A stretch of 64,000 nucleotides of DNA from Bibersteinia trehalosi. GTDB taxonomy: Bacteria; Pseudomonadota; Gammaproteobacteria; Enterobacterales; Pasteurellaceae. Position 1 is the stretch's first letter; each line of letters opens with the position of its first letter. The notes under the pieces are model-generated. The model saw only the letters and a program-made list of their open reading frames with translations, was not told where the DNA came from and did not search any database. Location of the stretch: NCBI RefSeq assembly GCF_004346205.1, contig NZ_SMAM01000009.1, forward strand, positions 1-64,000, read 5' to 3'. Made by a program: the position numbers and the translations under genes. This document shows, in pieces, positions 1 to 7,990 of the stretch.

Positions 1-93
1 GCACCTATTAAGACTTCAAAATTAAAAAATATTTTTAACTAATCAATCAACAAGTGCCCACACAGATTGTCTGATATATTGTTAAAGAACAAA
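1..93 (-). promoter_or_regulatory. rRNA operon leader with boxA (16S gene probably off the left edge)
   Basis: Read on the minus strand, positions 91-80 are TGTTCTTTAACA, one base from the E. coli rrn boxA antitermination site TGCTCTTTAACA. It is followed by TATCAGACAATCTGTGTGGG and GCAC, which is the sequence found in the E. coli 16S leader. The remainder (to position 1) is AT-rich, as leaders are. The leader starts only a few bases after the 3' end of tRNA-Pro, so the tRNAs and the rRNA are probably one transcript. The 16S gene itself is not in the window, so this is inferred from leader similarity. Confidence 0.72.
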
Positions 94-95
94 AA

Positions 96-172
96 TGGTC
101 GGCGAGATAGGATTTGAACCTACGACCCACTGGTCCCAAACCAGTTGCGCTACCAAGCTGCGCTACTCGCCG
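96..172 (-). tRNA. tRNA-Pro (anticodon TGG)
   Basis: On the minus strand a 77-nt cloverleaf runs from CGGCGAGTAGCG (172 downward) to an encoded CCA at 98-96. The acceptor stem CGGCGAG pairs with CTCGCCG. The anticodon loop is TTTGGGA inside a CTGGT/ACCAG stem, giving anticodon TGG, and the T-arm GGTTCAAATCC is standard. It is the last of three co-oriented tRNA genes and lies directly before the rRNA leader. Confidence 0.96.
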
Positions 173-178
173 ATTTAA

Positions 179-255
179 TGGGGTGGCTAATGGGACTCGA
201 ACCCACGACAACTGGAATCACAATCCAGGGCTCTACCAACTGAGCTATAGCCACC
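179..255 (-). tRNA. tRNA-His (anticodon GTG)
   Basis: The minus strand reads GGTGGCTATAGCTCAGTTGG at the 5' end (255 downward), with loop TTGTGAT giving anticodon GTG, T-arm GGGTTCGAGTCCC and an encoded CCA at 181-179. The first G (255) corresponds to the extra G-1 typical of tRNA-His; without it the gene would be 179-254. It sits only 6 nt upstream of tRNA-Pro, so the two are clearly processed from one precursor. Confidence 0.96.
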
Positions 256-283
256 ATCTCTATTGGATTATTGCGATTGACCC

Positions 284-360
<77 letters not shown>

Positions 361-393
361 GTTGTTTTCAGTAGTGCGTCGCAACGGAGGCGT

Positions 394-450
394 ATATTAG
401 TGATTTCACTTTCACTTGTCTAGCACTTTTTAAAAAAAAGTTTTTCGTGT
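394..450 (-). promoter_or_regulatory. Stable-RNA promoter for the tRNA(-rRNA) transcript
   Basis: On the minus strand a -35 TAGACA (422-417) and a -10 TAATAT (399-394) are separated by exactly 17 bp. The -10 is followed by ACGCCTCC, closely like the GC-rich discriminator GCGCCTCC of E. coli rrn P1 promoters, a feature linked to stringent and growth-rate control. An A/T-rich stretch at about 425-450 upstream of the -35 could act as an UP element. No other promoter-sized gap exists between the tRNAs and the rRNA leader. Confidence 0.75.
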
Positions 451-497
451 GCTCTTAATTTATTCAAAATGTATATTAATTGTCAAAAAGAGTACAT

Positions 498-1199
498 TTA
501 GAGCTGTTTTGTGACGTAATAATAAGCATATTTAATTAATCTTAATTGTCTACGCCAACGGGTAGGTTGTTTTAATAAACGATATAGCCATTCGAAACCA
601 AATTCTTGCCAGCTTTGTGGGGCCCGCTTTACTTTACCAATAAATACATCGTAACTTCCGCCTACCCCCATATAAAGGCAATTAGGATGTTGCTGTTTAG
701 CACGTTGAATAAAAATCTCCTGCTTTGGGCTTCCCATTGCAACACTCACAAAGCTTGCACCACTCTGTTTAATACGCTCAATAATTACAGCTTCTTCCTC
801 TGCTGAGAAATAACCATCTTGGATACCAACAATATTTATTCCACAAGCGGTTAATTTCTCATACGTTTTTGCAAGAGTATCACGCTCTGCGCCAACTAAG
901 AAAACAGGCTCCCCTTTTCTTGCATGAAGCAGCGCGAGCCATAAATCAACCCCCGCGATTCTTGCCAATCTGTGCTGTGTTTTTTTTTGCTGCATGGCTT
1001 TAACAATACTAATACCATCTGCATATTTAAATTCTGCTTGTGTGATTAATCTTTTTAATACAGGATCTTCATCACATAAAATCACCTTTTCTGCATTAAT
1101 AGCGACTAATGCTCCTGTTCTATGTTGTAAATAGGCAATTAATGCATCTTGATTTTCTGCAGCCAGCACTTCAATGCCACGAATCACTATCTTTTCCAT
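498..1199 (-). CDS. wecG: UDP-N-acetyl-D-mannosaminuronic acid transferase (ECA)
   Basis: This WecG/TagA/CpsF-family glycosyltransferase of about 233 residues adds ManNAcA to lipid I in assembly of the ECA trisaccharide on the inner face of the inner membrane. Family signs are the early RIAGVDLW and the paired EPVFLVGAE and FVSVAMGSPKQEIFI blocks, followed by GVGGSYDVFIGKVKRAP. I start at ATG 1199, which has AGGAG 8 nt upstream; an in-frame start at 1229 would add ten residues and has no better ribosome site. It overlaps the end of wzyE by 13 nt, so translation is probably coupled. It is the last gene of the leftward ECA block. Confidence 0.9.
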   Translation of the reverse strand: MEKIVIRGIEVLAAENQDALIAYLQHRTGALVAINAEKVILCDEDPVLKRLITQAEFKYADGISIVKAMQQKKTQHRLARIAGVDLWLALLHARKGEPVFLVGAERDTLAKTYEKLTACGINIVGIQDGYFSAEEEAVIIERIKQSGASFVSVAMGSPKQEIFIQRAKQQHPNCLYMGVGGSYDVFIGKVKRAPQSWQEFGFEWLYRLLKQPTRWRRQLRLIKYAYYYVTKQL

Positions 1200-2443
1200 C
1201 GTATAACTCCTTTTGCAATCAGCCAACAAAGCGCAAAAACCAGACTAAAAAAGAAAAAACGAGAAAAGAACGCATCAAAACCTTCTCGCACAAGCACAAT
1301 CAAGTTAAACACTTGCCCTAAACAGAAGGTTTGTAGCACAACCGAATATCGCGAGCCATATTGAAACAAACGGTCAAACGTTGCAATGATTCCACCAACT
1401 AAAAACATTCCTATAGGAATGAGCGGATAACCTCCCATAATATAGAACGATCCTAATAAACTTGGTGATATTGCAAGTCCTGATTGATTGCCTAATACCG
1501 TTTTAGTGAAATAGTTCGCGCTGTTCCAAACAATATCAGGGCGCTCTTGCCATAAACTTTTTGGAATATAAACATAAAAATCACGAATAATTGGCATCAA
1601 CCCTTGGTATTCCATTTCACTACTAAAGATACGTGCAAGATTTTCCCAAGGAGAGAAGGTATCACGAGTAAGATAAAGGAAAGTAAAGTAAATTTCTTTC
1701 CCATGGATATCCAGTCCATAACGTGCAAGCGCTAGCAAAAACATACCAACAATGCCTAGTGCTACCAACAACCCTAGCCATCTTACGGAAAGATACTGTT
1801 TCTCAAGCCCTAAAATTAAGAAAAATAGTCCTGCCATAGCTAAATTTGCTCGAGTACCACCAACCGCTAAATAGCTCAATATACCGAAAATAACCGACAA
1901 GATTAAAAACCACCACCAACGCTTAACACTTGGTTTGAGCAGAAAAAATAGGAGCAATGCTGGTAAAAAGAAATAGAAGAAGCGCTTCAAAGGCACAGCT
2001 TGGATCAAGGGCGAAAAAATCTGGCTGTATTTTTCTAGTTTAAAGAGTAACAAGCCTTCGTTTAAATAAATAAAGGTGAATAGGCTCCCAACGCCCACTA
2101 ACGCCAGTAAGCAAGCGGTCGTTTTTGCATGAAAACTTGCGACATCTGCTTTTGGGGTAAGCGTGTTTATACTTGAAAATATGTGATACCCCATCTGATA
2201 AACTAAATAAGCCAAAATAGCCCAGCCAAATACACGCTGTTGGCTAGCATAATCTGGCAGAGTGTATTCAAACATATTTGCCATAATTAGCGAAAGCGGA
2301 AAACCTGCGAAAAAAGTGATCGCATATAGCACGCTAAATAACAAATAGAAAGAAAAATGCCGTTGCCGATAACTGCGCCAAATCGAATAGCCTAGCCAAA
2401 CAAGGCTCAAGCAATAAATCAGAAAAACTACAATCTGTGCCAT
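1187..2443 (-). CDS. wzyE: ECA polymerase WzyE
   Basis: A polytopic inner-membrane protein of about 418 residues, with roughly ten hydrophobic segments along its whole length. It has the pattern of the enterobacterial common antigen polymerase, which joins trisaccharide repeats in the periplasm. The assignment rests on this topology together with its place between wecF and wecG, as in E. coli (wecF-wzyE-wecG). I start at ATG 2443 (AGGA 5-6 nt upstream, MAQIVVF...). A start at 2470 would fall inside the hairpin that separates this gene from the upstream lipoprotein gene. Confidence 0.85.
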   Translation of the reverse strand: MAQIVVFLIYCLSLVWLGYSIWRSYRQRHFSFYLLFSVLYAITFFAGFPLSLIMANMFEYTLPDYASQQRVFGWAILAYLVYQMGYHIFSSINTLTPKADVASFHAKTTACLLALVGVGSLFTFIYLNEGLLLFKLEKYSQIFSPLIQAVPLKRFFYFFLPALLLFFLLKPSVKRWWWFLILSVIFGILSYLAVGGTRANLAMAGLFFLILGLEKQYLSVRWLGLLVALGIVGMFLLALARYGLDIHGKEIYFTFLYLTRDTFSPWENLARIFSSEMEYQGLMPIIRDFYVYIPKSLWQERPDIVWNSANYFTKTVLGNQSGLAISPSLLGSFYIMGGYPLIPIGMFLVGGIIATFDRLFQYGSRYSVVLQTFCLGQVFNLIVLVREGFDAFFSRFFFFSLVFALCWLIAKGVIRWKR

Positions 2444-2458
2444 TTTTATCCTAAAGAC

Positions 2459-2483
2459 AAAACGGTGCAAAACGCACCGTTTT
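2459..2483 (-). terminator. Intra-operon hairpin before wzyE
   Basis: A perfect 10-bp inverted repeat AAAACGGTGC / GCACCGTTTT with a 5-nt loop lies 4 nt after the lipoprotein stop codon and just before the wzyE ribosome site. On the minus strand it is followed by a few T (TTTTGTCTTT). It looks like an intrinsic terminator or attenuator that could lower expression of wzyE-wecG relative to wecEF; partial read-through is assumed because no separate wzyE promoter is obvious. Confidence 0.65.
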
Positions 2484-2487
2484 CATA

Positions 2488-2919
2488 TTACTTCGCAAAT
2501 TCTTTTTCTAACTTTTCATAAAGTGTTTCCACTTCAGCCGCTAAGCCCTCTGCTTTTTGGTAAAATGCTTGAGCATTATCCGAAGTATATTTTGGTGAAA
2601 TCATTGAGCGCATTACTACACGCTGATATCCCAATCCCTCAACCACTTTATCACGCAAATTTTTTACTTCAACATGGCGTAAATCTAGCGCTTTTGCTTG
2701 TAACACCGCTTGGTCAAATAAGTTATCCAGTAACTTTACTGCTTCCTCTTCACTTTTAGGTTTTATTTGCAGCAGTTGCTGTTCAAGCTGCTCAACATTT
2801 TCTGACCACTGTTGTAACTTAGCAAAATCGCTTTTTCCCACACTAGGATCAGTGCTTGAAGCAACACAACCAGAAAGAAAAACCACGCAACAGAGAGTTA
2901 AAAGTGTTTTAAATATCAT
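2488..2919 (-). CDS. Small lipoprotein within the ECA gene block, function unknown
   Basis: The protein has 143 residues. The N-terminus MIFKTLLTLCCVVFLSGC is a type II signal peptide with lipobox LSGC, so the mature protein should be lipidated at about Cys18. The rest is hydrophilic and mostly helical (QLEQQLLQI..., AEGLAAEVETLYEKLEKEF), perhaps a short coiled coil. It does not resemble any of the E. coli wec/rff proteins I know. It stands between wecF and wzyE; in E. coli wecF follows wzxE directly and no lipoprotein gene is present. A role in ECA assembly or chain-length control is only inferred from position. Confidence 0.8.
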   Translation of the reverse strand: MIFKTLLTLCCVVFLSGCVASSTDPSVGKSDFAKLQQWSENVEQLEQQLLQIKPKSEEEAVKLLDNLFDQAVLQAKALDLRHVEVKNLRDKVVEGLGYQRVVMRSMISPKYTSDNAQAFYQKAEGLAAEVETLYEKLEKEFAK

Positions 2920-2955
2920 TGCTAAATTCCTTATTAAACAAAATGATGACTATCA

Positions 2956-4011
2956 CTATAGCATTGTTTCTAAGCAAGCCAACCACCCTTTTACATAATT
3001 CGGGTAAAAAAATCCGATCTTAGTTTTATCACATTGCAGTAATGCTTCTCGCGTTTGGCACAGGCTCGCCTGAGATAAATTATCTACCATTAAAAATGGC
3101 ACTTGCTCCGCTTGGAGATCGCAACAAAATGGATTATTAGGATGTAGTACTACAGGGATATTTTGCTGGATCAGCAAGCAAATTGTGCCGATCCCCTGTT
3201 GTCGTTCAAAATTAAAATAACCCAGATCGCAAGCGGTTAAAATATGTAAATATTCTGCAAAATCGATCTTACTCCGCAAAATTTGCACATTTTCGCTCAA
3301 AAATAACCGCTTGGCAGCCTGCTCAACTTCACGGATATAACTCTCATTATTCGCTGGATAACCCATTGGGATAACAAGCTTAATCGCATGCCCTAAGTAT
3401 TGGTTTAACTGTGATAAGGCAGCTAGATGGTTATTAGAGCGATCGCCAGAATTCCCCAATAGAATAGTCAGTTCACCATCTTCGAGACTTTTTCTGTCAT
3501 AGCCCCACTGCAGATTAGGCATTTTGCTTGGAAAATAGATCAACCGATCTCGTTCACGCTTTGCGCGAATATGCTTCCATACATATTCAAGATCGCCTTT
3601 TGTTGCCCAGATTGCCGGCAATCTCCGCTGTATCATTCGGCGCAAAGGATAAAACAATTTAAATTTCCAGCGGCTTGAAACCTCGTATAAATCCGCCCCC
3701 CAAACATGCCATGCCACGCGACAAGCGGGTAATTTTCCACAAAAAAGTGCAAACCAAATCCAAATATTGTACTGCCCGTGCAAAATAAAGCGTGCCTGTG
3801 GTTCTCGCTTTGCTAAAGTGATCAACGCCAAGGCAATTGCTTTTTTACTCTCAAAGCGTGTAAGCAACAACTGTGGATAATTTAACTCTTGTTTCGACAC
3901 AACATAAAAGTGATGTTTCTGTGTACTATTCGGCAGAATATCTTCTTGAAAGAATTGAAGTAGCGTTTGATTATGCTGAGAAATATCAGAGCCAAGAACA
4001 TGATATAGCAT
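2956..4011 (-). CDS. wecF: TDP-Fuc4NAc:lipid II Fuc4NAc transferase (ECA)
   Basis: At 351 residues it has the usual WecF length. It transfers Fuc4NAc to lipid II to complete lipid III of ECA at the cytoplasmic face of the membrane. Diagnostic stretches are the N-terminal YHVLGSDISQHNQ, RVAWHVWGADLYEV, LTILLGNSGDRSNNH and the C-terminal FNFERQQGIGTICLL with IPVVLHPNNPF. The start overlaps the wecE stop by one base (position 4011), showing tight coupling with the aminotransferase that makes its donor sugar. Confidence 0.92.
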   Translation of the reverse strand: MLYHVLGSDISQHNQTLLQFFQEDILPNSTQKHHFYVVSKQELNYPQLLLTRFESKKAIALALITLAKREPQARFILHGQYNIWIWFALFCGKLPACRVAWHVWGADLYEVSSRWKFKLFYPLRRMIQRRLPAIWATKGDLEYVWKHIRAKRERDRLIYFPSKMPNLQWGYDRKSLEDGELTILLGNSGDRSNNHLAALSQLNQYLGHAIKLVIPMGYPANNESYIREVEQAAKRLFLSENVQILRSKIDFAEYLHILTACDLGYFNFERQQGIGTICLLIQQNIPVVLHPNNPFCCDLQAEQVPFLMVDNLSQASLCQTREALLQCDKTKIGFFYPNYVKGWLACLETML

Positions 4012-5150
4012 TACTCTTCCTTGTTAAAAAAATCCCAGACTGCTTGAATCACTTTTTGCTGCTCTGCCAAGGTAAGGTTATAAAATAGTGGTAAACGCAC
4101 TAATTGTTCACTTTCTTTAGTCGTAAAACGATCGTCACCAACAAATCGTCCAAATCGCTGCCCTGCGGGGCTGGAATGCAGGGGAACATAATGGAAAACC
4201 GCCAAAATATTGTTTACTTTTAAATGTGTAATCAATGCTGTTCGTGTATTAAGATCAGCAACTTTAAGATAAAAAAGATGTGCATTATGAATGCAGCATT
4301 CAGGTATTTGGGCTAAAACAACAACTCCTTTTTGAGCTAAGGGTTGAAAAGCCTGCCAATAATTTTGCCACAGCTGTAAGCGGGTTTGATTAATGAATGA
4401 CGCTTGTACTAGCTGAGCATAAAGATAAGCTGCCTGTAATTCCGACATCAAATAACTTGAACCAAGATCTTTCCAAGTGTATTTATCTACTTGCCCACGG
4501 AAAAATTGGCTACGATTTGTGCCTTTTTCACGAATAATCTCCGCACGTTCAATAAAAGTTGGCTCATTAAGCAAAATTGCGCCCCCTTCTCCACCCGCCG
4601 TATAATTTTTAGTTTCGTGAAAACTATAACAGCCAATATGCCCTATTGAGCCTAATGGTCTGCCTTTATAGTATGCCATCACAGCTTGCGCGGCATCCTC
4701 TACAACAAAAAGCCCATATTGTTCAGCAATTGCCATAATCGTATCCATTTCACATGCGACTCCCGCATAGTGCACGGCAACAATCGCACGAGTTCGCGGA
4801 GTAATTGCCGCTTTAATCAAGCGTTCATCAATATTCATGGTATCTGGACGAATATCCACAAACACAATCTTCGCCCCACGCAAGGCAAATGCATTCGCGC
4901 TGGAAACAAAAGTATAACTCGGCATAATCACTTCATCACCCGCCTGAATATCAAGCAAAAGTGCCGCCATTTCGAGTGCAGCGGTACACGAAGGCGTAAG
5001 TAACGCTTTGGGCGTATGGCAATACTGCTGGATCCACTGCTCACACAGATGAGTAAAATGCCCATTACCAGAAATCTGCCCACTCATTATAGCTTGTTGT
5101 AAATAGCTTTGTTCATTGCCAACAACGCAAGGTTGATTAAAAGGAATCAT
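4011..5150 (-). CDS. wecE: dTDP-4-amino-4,6-dideoxygalactose transaminase
   Basis: A PLP-dependent aminotransferase of the DegT/DnrJ/EryC1 family, 379 residues, close to E. coli WecE from end to end. It makes dTDP-Fuc4N from the 4-keto sugar. The PLP lysine is in CYSFHETKNYTAGGEGG, and LLTPSCTAALEMAALLLDIQ, HYAGVACEMDTIMA and VEDAAQAV are hallmark blocks. No strong Shine-Dalgarno precedes ATG 5150. It is the first gene of this ECA block and is divergent from hmuT. The genes for earlier ECA steps (wecA, wecBC, rffGH, wecD) and wzxE are not in this window. Confidence 0.95.
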   Translation of the reverse strand: MIPFNQPCVVGNEQSYLQQAIMSGQISGNGHFTHLCEQWIQQYCHTPKALLTPSCTAALEMAALLLDIQAGDEVIMPSYTFVSSANAFALRGAKIVFVDIRPDTMNIDERLIKAAITPRTRAIVAVHYAGVACEMDTIMAIAEQYGLFVVEDAAQAVMAYYKGRPLGSIGHIGCYSFHETKNYTAGGEGGAILLNEPTFIERAEIIREKGTNRSQFFRGQVDKYTWKDLGSSYLMSELQAAYLYAQLVQASFINQTRLQLWQNYWQAFQPLAQKGVVVLAQIPECCIHNAHLFYLKVADLNTRTALITHLKVNNILAVFHYVPLHSSPAGQRFGRFVGDDRFTTKESEQLVRLPLFYNLTLAEQQKVIQAVWDFFNKEE

Positions 5151-5239
5151 AAACTGTTTTTCATAAATAAACTGAAGTTATTCTAGGGCTTGTTGATAAT
5201 TCAAATCAAGCCTTTGCACACAAAGCGTCTCACAAAAAT

Positions 5240-5258
5240 ATTGATAATAATTCTCAAT
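5240..5258. promoter_or_regulatory. Fur-box-like operator and hmuT promoter
   Basis: ATTGATAATAATTCTCAAT is an imperfect palindrome resembling the Fur consensus (about 11 of 19 bases). It overlaps a plausible promoter: -35 TTGATA (5241-5246), a 16-bp gap and -10 TAGAAT (5263-5268), ahead of hmuT with its AGGGG ribosome site. Iron repression of the heme transporter fits. The match is moderate, and a second, better site lies at 7961. Confidence 0.6.
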
Positions 5259-5298
5259 AGTATAGAATTAAGCCCTTTCGATTTTTAGGGGTTTAAAT

Positions 5299-6144
5299 AT
5301 GAATTTTGTCAAACTTCCTCTTTTTCTGAGCGCTTGTTTTGCATTCGTGAATGCAACATATGCACAAGATCGTGTTATTAGCATTGGCGGAGATGTAACA
5401 GAAATCTTATATGCACTAAATGCCGAACAAAATTTAGTTGGCAGAGATACAACCAGTACTGTACCAAAAGCAGTACAAGCCTTACCTGATGTAGGCTACA
5501 TGCGCCAACTCAATGCAGAAGGTATCTTAGCACTAAAACCAACTCACATTATCGCGACACAAGCTGCACAGCCTTCTATAGTACTTGAACAATTGGCTGA
5601 TGCGGGAGTAAAAATTGAGCAAGTTCCCTTGCAATATAGCGTAGAAAGCGTAGTAGAAAAGATTCATCAACTTGGCAAAATCACGAATAAGCAACCGCAA
5701 GCGGTCGCTTTAGCTGAAAAATTTGCCAAAGACCTTGCAGCAGTAAAAAACTCACCACTCGATGTGAATATTCTGTTTGTAATCAATCGCGCAGGGGGCA
5801 ATCAAATGGCGGCGGGTAAAGATACCGTTGCAGATACCGCAATTCGTCTGATTGGCGCGAAAAATGCAATGGGAAATGCAATGCGTTTTGCGCCGATTTC
5901 ACAGGAAGGTATTATTGCCGCAAATCCTGATCTTGTCGTGCTGACCAGCCTAAGTTTACAAAGCTTTAACTCACCAGATGAAATCTGGAATCTCCCTGGG
6001 CTTGCACATACCAATGCCGGCAAGCATAAACAGCTTGTGGTCGTAGATGATATTGCCTTTCTAGCTTTTGGTTTAACTATGCCACAAGAATTACACAAAA
6101 TGCGCCTTGCAGCAGAGCAAGCATTAACGATGAAGGGTAAGTGA
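5299..6144 (+). CDS. hmuT: Periplasmic heme-binding protein of an ABC importer
   Basis: A class III (vitamin B12/heme type) solute-binding protein, 281 residues. Residues 1-22 form a Sec signal peptide (...FVNATYA, cleaved before QDR). The start RVISIGGDVTEILYAL, then LPDVGYMRQLNAEGILALKPTHII, is typical of HmuT/ShuT/PhuT; the Tyr in GYMR is the usual axial heme ligand. NQMAAGKDTVADTAIRLIGA is the matching C-lobe block. AGGGG stands 7 nt before ATG 5299. The stop overlaps the hmuU start (TGATG), so hmuTUV form one operon. Confidence 0.92.
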   Translation: MNFVKLPLFLSACFAFVNATYAQDRVISIGGDVTEILYALNAEQNLVGRDTTSTVPKAVQALPDVGYMRQLNAEGILALKPTHIIATQAAQPSIVLEQLADAGVKIEQVPLQYSVESVVEKIHQLGKITNKQPQAVALAEKFAKDLAAVKNSPLDVNILFVINRAGGNQMAAGKDTVADTAIRLIGAKNAMGNAMRFAPISQEGIIAANPDLVVLTSLSLQSFNSPDEIWNLPGLAHTNAGKHKQLVVVDDIAFLAFGLTMPQELHKMRLAAEQALTMKGK

Positions 6145-7130
6145 TGAATCGTTCATTTTACTTATCCATACTGTTTTGCTTACTTATTGCCGCGCTATTA
6201 ATTAGTTCAAATATCGGTGCATTTTCTTTAACTTGGCACGATCTCGCACAAGCCGATTTTAAAGATAGCACATGGCAAATTTGGTTAAATATCCGCCTGC
6301 CGCGTATTTTACTTGCCGTAGTGGTGGGGCTTGCTCTCGCTGTTTCCGGCGCTCTCTTTCAGGGACTATTTCATAACCCAATGGCCGATCCCGCGTTAAT
6401 TGGTGTAAATAGTGGCGCCAGCCTTGCTGTGGCACTCTCAATCTTACTTCCAAATTTATTGCCACAAGCATGGTTAATTTATGGCACGATGCTGATCGCA
6501 TTCCTCGGAAGCTTAACTGTCTCAACATTAATTTACGCACTCAGCTACCGTGCCCATGCATCAATGCAAAAACTGCTGCTTGCCGGTATTGCCGTAAATG
6601 CGCTTTGTTTTGCGCTTGTTGGCATGCTTACCTACATTAGTAATGATCAACAGCTCCGCCAATTTACATTGTGGACAATGGGTAGCTTAGGGCAAGCGCA
6701 ATGGCAGCCACTCATCGCTGCCAGTCTGGTAATTTTGCCGTTAGCTGCCTACTCTTTTACACTTGCCAAGCAACTCAACCTATTACAACTCGGCGATGAG
6801 GAAGCACACTATCTAGGGCTAGATGTCATTAACTTAAAAAAACGTCTGATTTTCTTAGGCGCTCTATTAGTAGGGGCTGCCGTAGCTGTTAGTGGTGCAA
6901 TCGGCTTTATCGGCTTACTTATCCCCCACCTAATACGCTTTAAATTTGGTGCAGACCATCGTTGGGTCTTGCCCGCCTCTGCAATCGCTGGAGCTATTTT
7001 ATTACTGGTTGCAGATACCCTTGCACGTACCGCTTTTGCGCCCGCTGAATTACCGGTAGGTATGCTAACCAGTTTCCTTGGTGCACCTTATTTCCTCTGG
7101 CTTGTTATCAAATATAAGGAGGAGCGATGA
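6144..7130 (+). CDS. hmuU: Heme ABC transporter permease
   Basis: A FecCD-family permease of about 328 residues with around ten membrane segments. Conserved blocks are IRLPRILLAVVVGLALAVSG, FHNPMADPALIGVNSGA, the coupling-helix region LGLDVINLKKR, and SGAIGFIGLLIPHLIR. It moves heme delivered by HmuT across the inner membrane. I start at ATG 6144, which overlaps the hmuT stop; the GTG at 6141 would add one residue. It ends in an ATGA overlap with hmuV. Confidence 0.92.
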   Translation: MNRSFYLSILFCLLIAALLISSNIGAFSLTWHDLAQADFKDSTWQIWLNIRLPRILLAVVVGLALAVSGALFQGLFHNPMADPALIGVNSGASLAVALSILLPNLLPQAWLIYGTMLIAFLGSLTVSTLIYALSYRAHASMQKLLLAGIAVNALCFALVGMLTYISNDQQLRQFTLWTMGSLGQAQWQPLIAASLVILPLAAYSFTLAKQLNLLQLGDEEAHYLGLDVINLKKRLIFLGALLVGAAVAVSGAIGFIGLLIPHLIRFKFGADHRWVLPASAIAGAILLLVADTLARTAFAPAELPVGMLTSFLGAPYFLWLVIKYKEER

Positions 7131-7930
7131 TTGGTAAAATTTCAACCCAAAATAACCGCTTGCTAAGCACTGCCAATCTAACCTTTGAACTCAATGGCAG
7201 AATATTGTTGCAAGATATTTCTCTCAATCTTCCGCAAGGAAAAATGACTGTGTTAATTGGCCCAAACGGAGCAGGAAAATCCACCTTGATGCGCTTGCTG
7301 TCTGGCTATTTACAACCAACACAAGGTGATATTTATTTACAAGAAAAACGCATTTCTACTTTTTCGGCGACAGAATTAGCCAAAAAACGTGCAGTAATGC
7401 GCCAACACAGCCAGCTTAATTTTCCATTTACTGTTGAGGACGTGATTCGCATGGGCGGCTACCACCGCCGCCAAAGCGAAGTAGAGCAATTTTTACCCAC
7501 CGTAATTGCTGCTAGCGAATGTACCGAGTTGAAACATAAAGCATACCGCCAACTTTCCGGCGGGGAACAACAACGAGTTCAGTTAGCACGAGCGCTGTTG
7601 CAGCTATGGGATCAAGATATGCGTACTAAATTACTTTTCTTGGATGAGCCTACCTCCGCTTTTGATCTCTATCATCAGCAGCAATGCCTACGGCTACTTA
7701 AAAAATTGTGTCAAGAAAAAGGGCTAACGGTCTGCTGTATCTTACATGACCTCAACCTTGCCGCACTCTACGCTGATCAATTGCTATTACTGGCTGAAAA
7801 TCGCTTACAAGCTCAAGGCTCCCCCGTTCAACTCATTAACAAAAAAAGTATTGAGCAGTGGTATCACGCAGAGGTAGAGATCGTCCCGCACAAAAAGAGT
7901 GCGATGCCGCAAATTCAGCTATTAGAGTGA
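7127..7930 (+). CDS. hmuV: Heme ABC transporter ATPase
   Basis: An ABC ATPase of 267 residues, the usual size for HmuV. Walker A is IGPNGAGKST, Q-loop region RQHSQLNFPF, signature LSGGEQQRVQLARAL, Walker B LLFLDEPTSAFD, H-loop CILHDLNLAA. It powers HmuU. The start codon overlaps the hmuU stop by four bases. A new promoter with a Fur box follows its stop codon immediately. Confidence 0.93.
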   Translation: MIGKISTQNNRLLSTANLTFELNGRILLQDISLNLPQGKMTVLIGPNGAGKSTLMRLLSGYLQPTQGDIYLQEKRISTFSATELAKKRAVMRQHSQLNFPFTVEDVIRMGGYHRRQSEVEQFLPTVIAASECTELKHKAYRQLSGGEQQRVQLARALLQLWDQDMRTKLLFLDEPTSAFDLYHQQQCLRLLKKLCQEKGLTVCCILHDLNLAALYADQLLLLAENRLQAQGSPVQLINKKSIEQWYHAEVEIVPHKKSAMPQIQLLE

Positions 7931-7979
7931 TTGACAATACTCATCACAAGCATTAAGATCGATAACAATTATCATTATT
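7931..7979 (+). promoter_or_regulatory. Promoter with strong Fur box before the heme lipoprotein genes
   Basis: A consensus -35 TTGACA (7931-7936), a 17-bp gap and -10 TAAGAT (7954-7959) are followed at once by GATAACAATTATCATTATT (7961-7979). That 19-mer matches the Fur consensus at 15 of 19 positions. Fur bound there would cover the start of transcription. The next gene begins at 7991, so the leader is very short. This lets the lipoprotein-receptor genes be driven separately from hmuTUV under the same iron control. Confidence 0.8.
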
Positions 7980-7990
7980 ATTTTTTGTGT

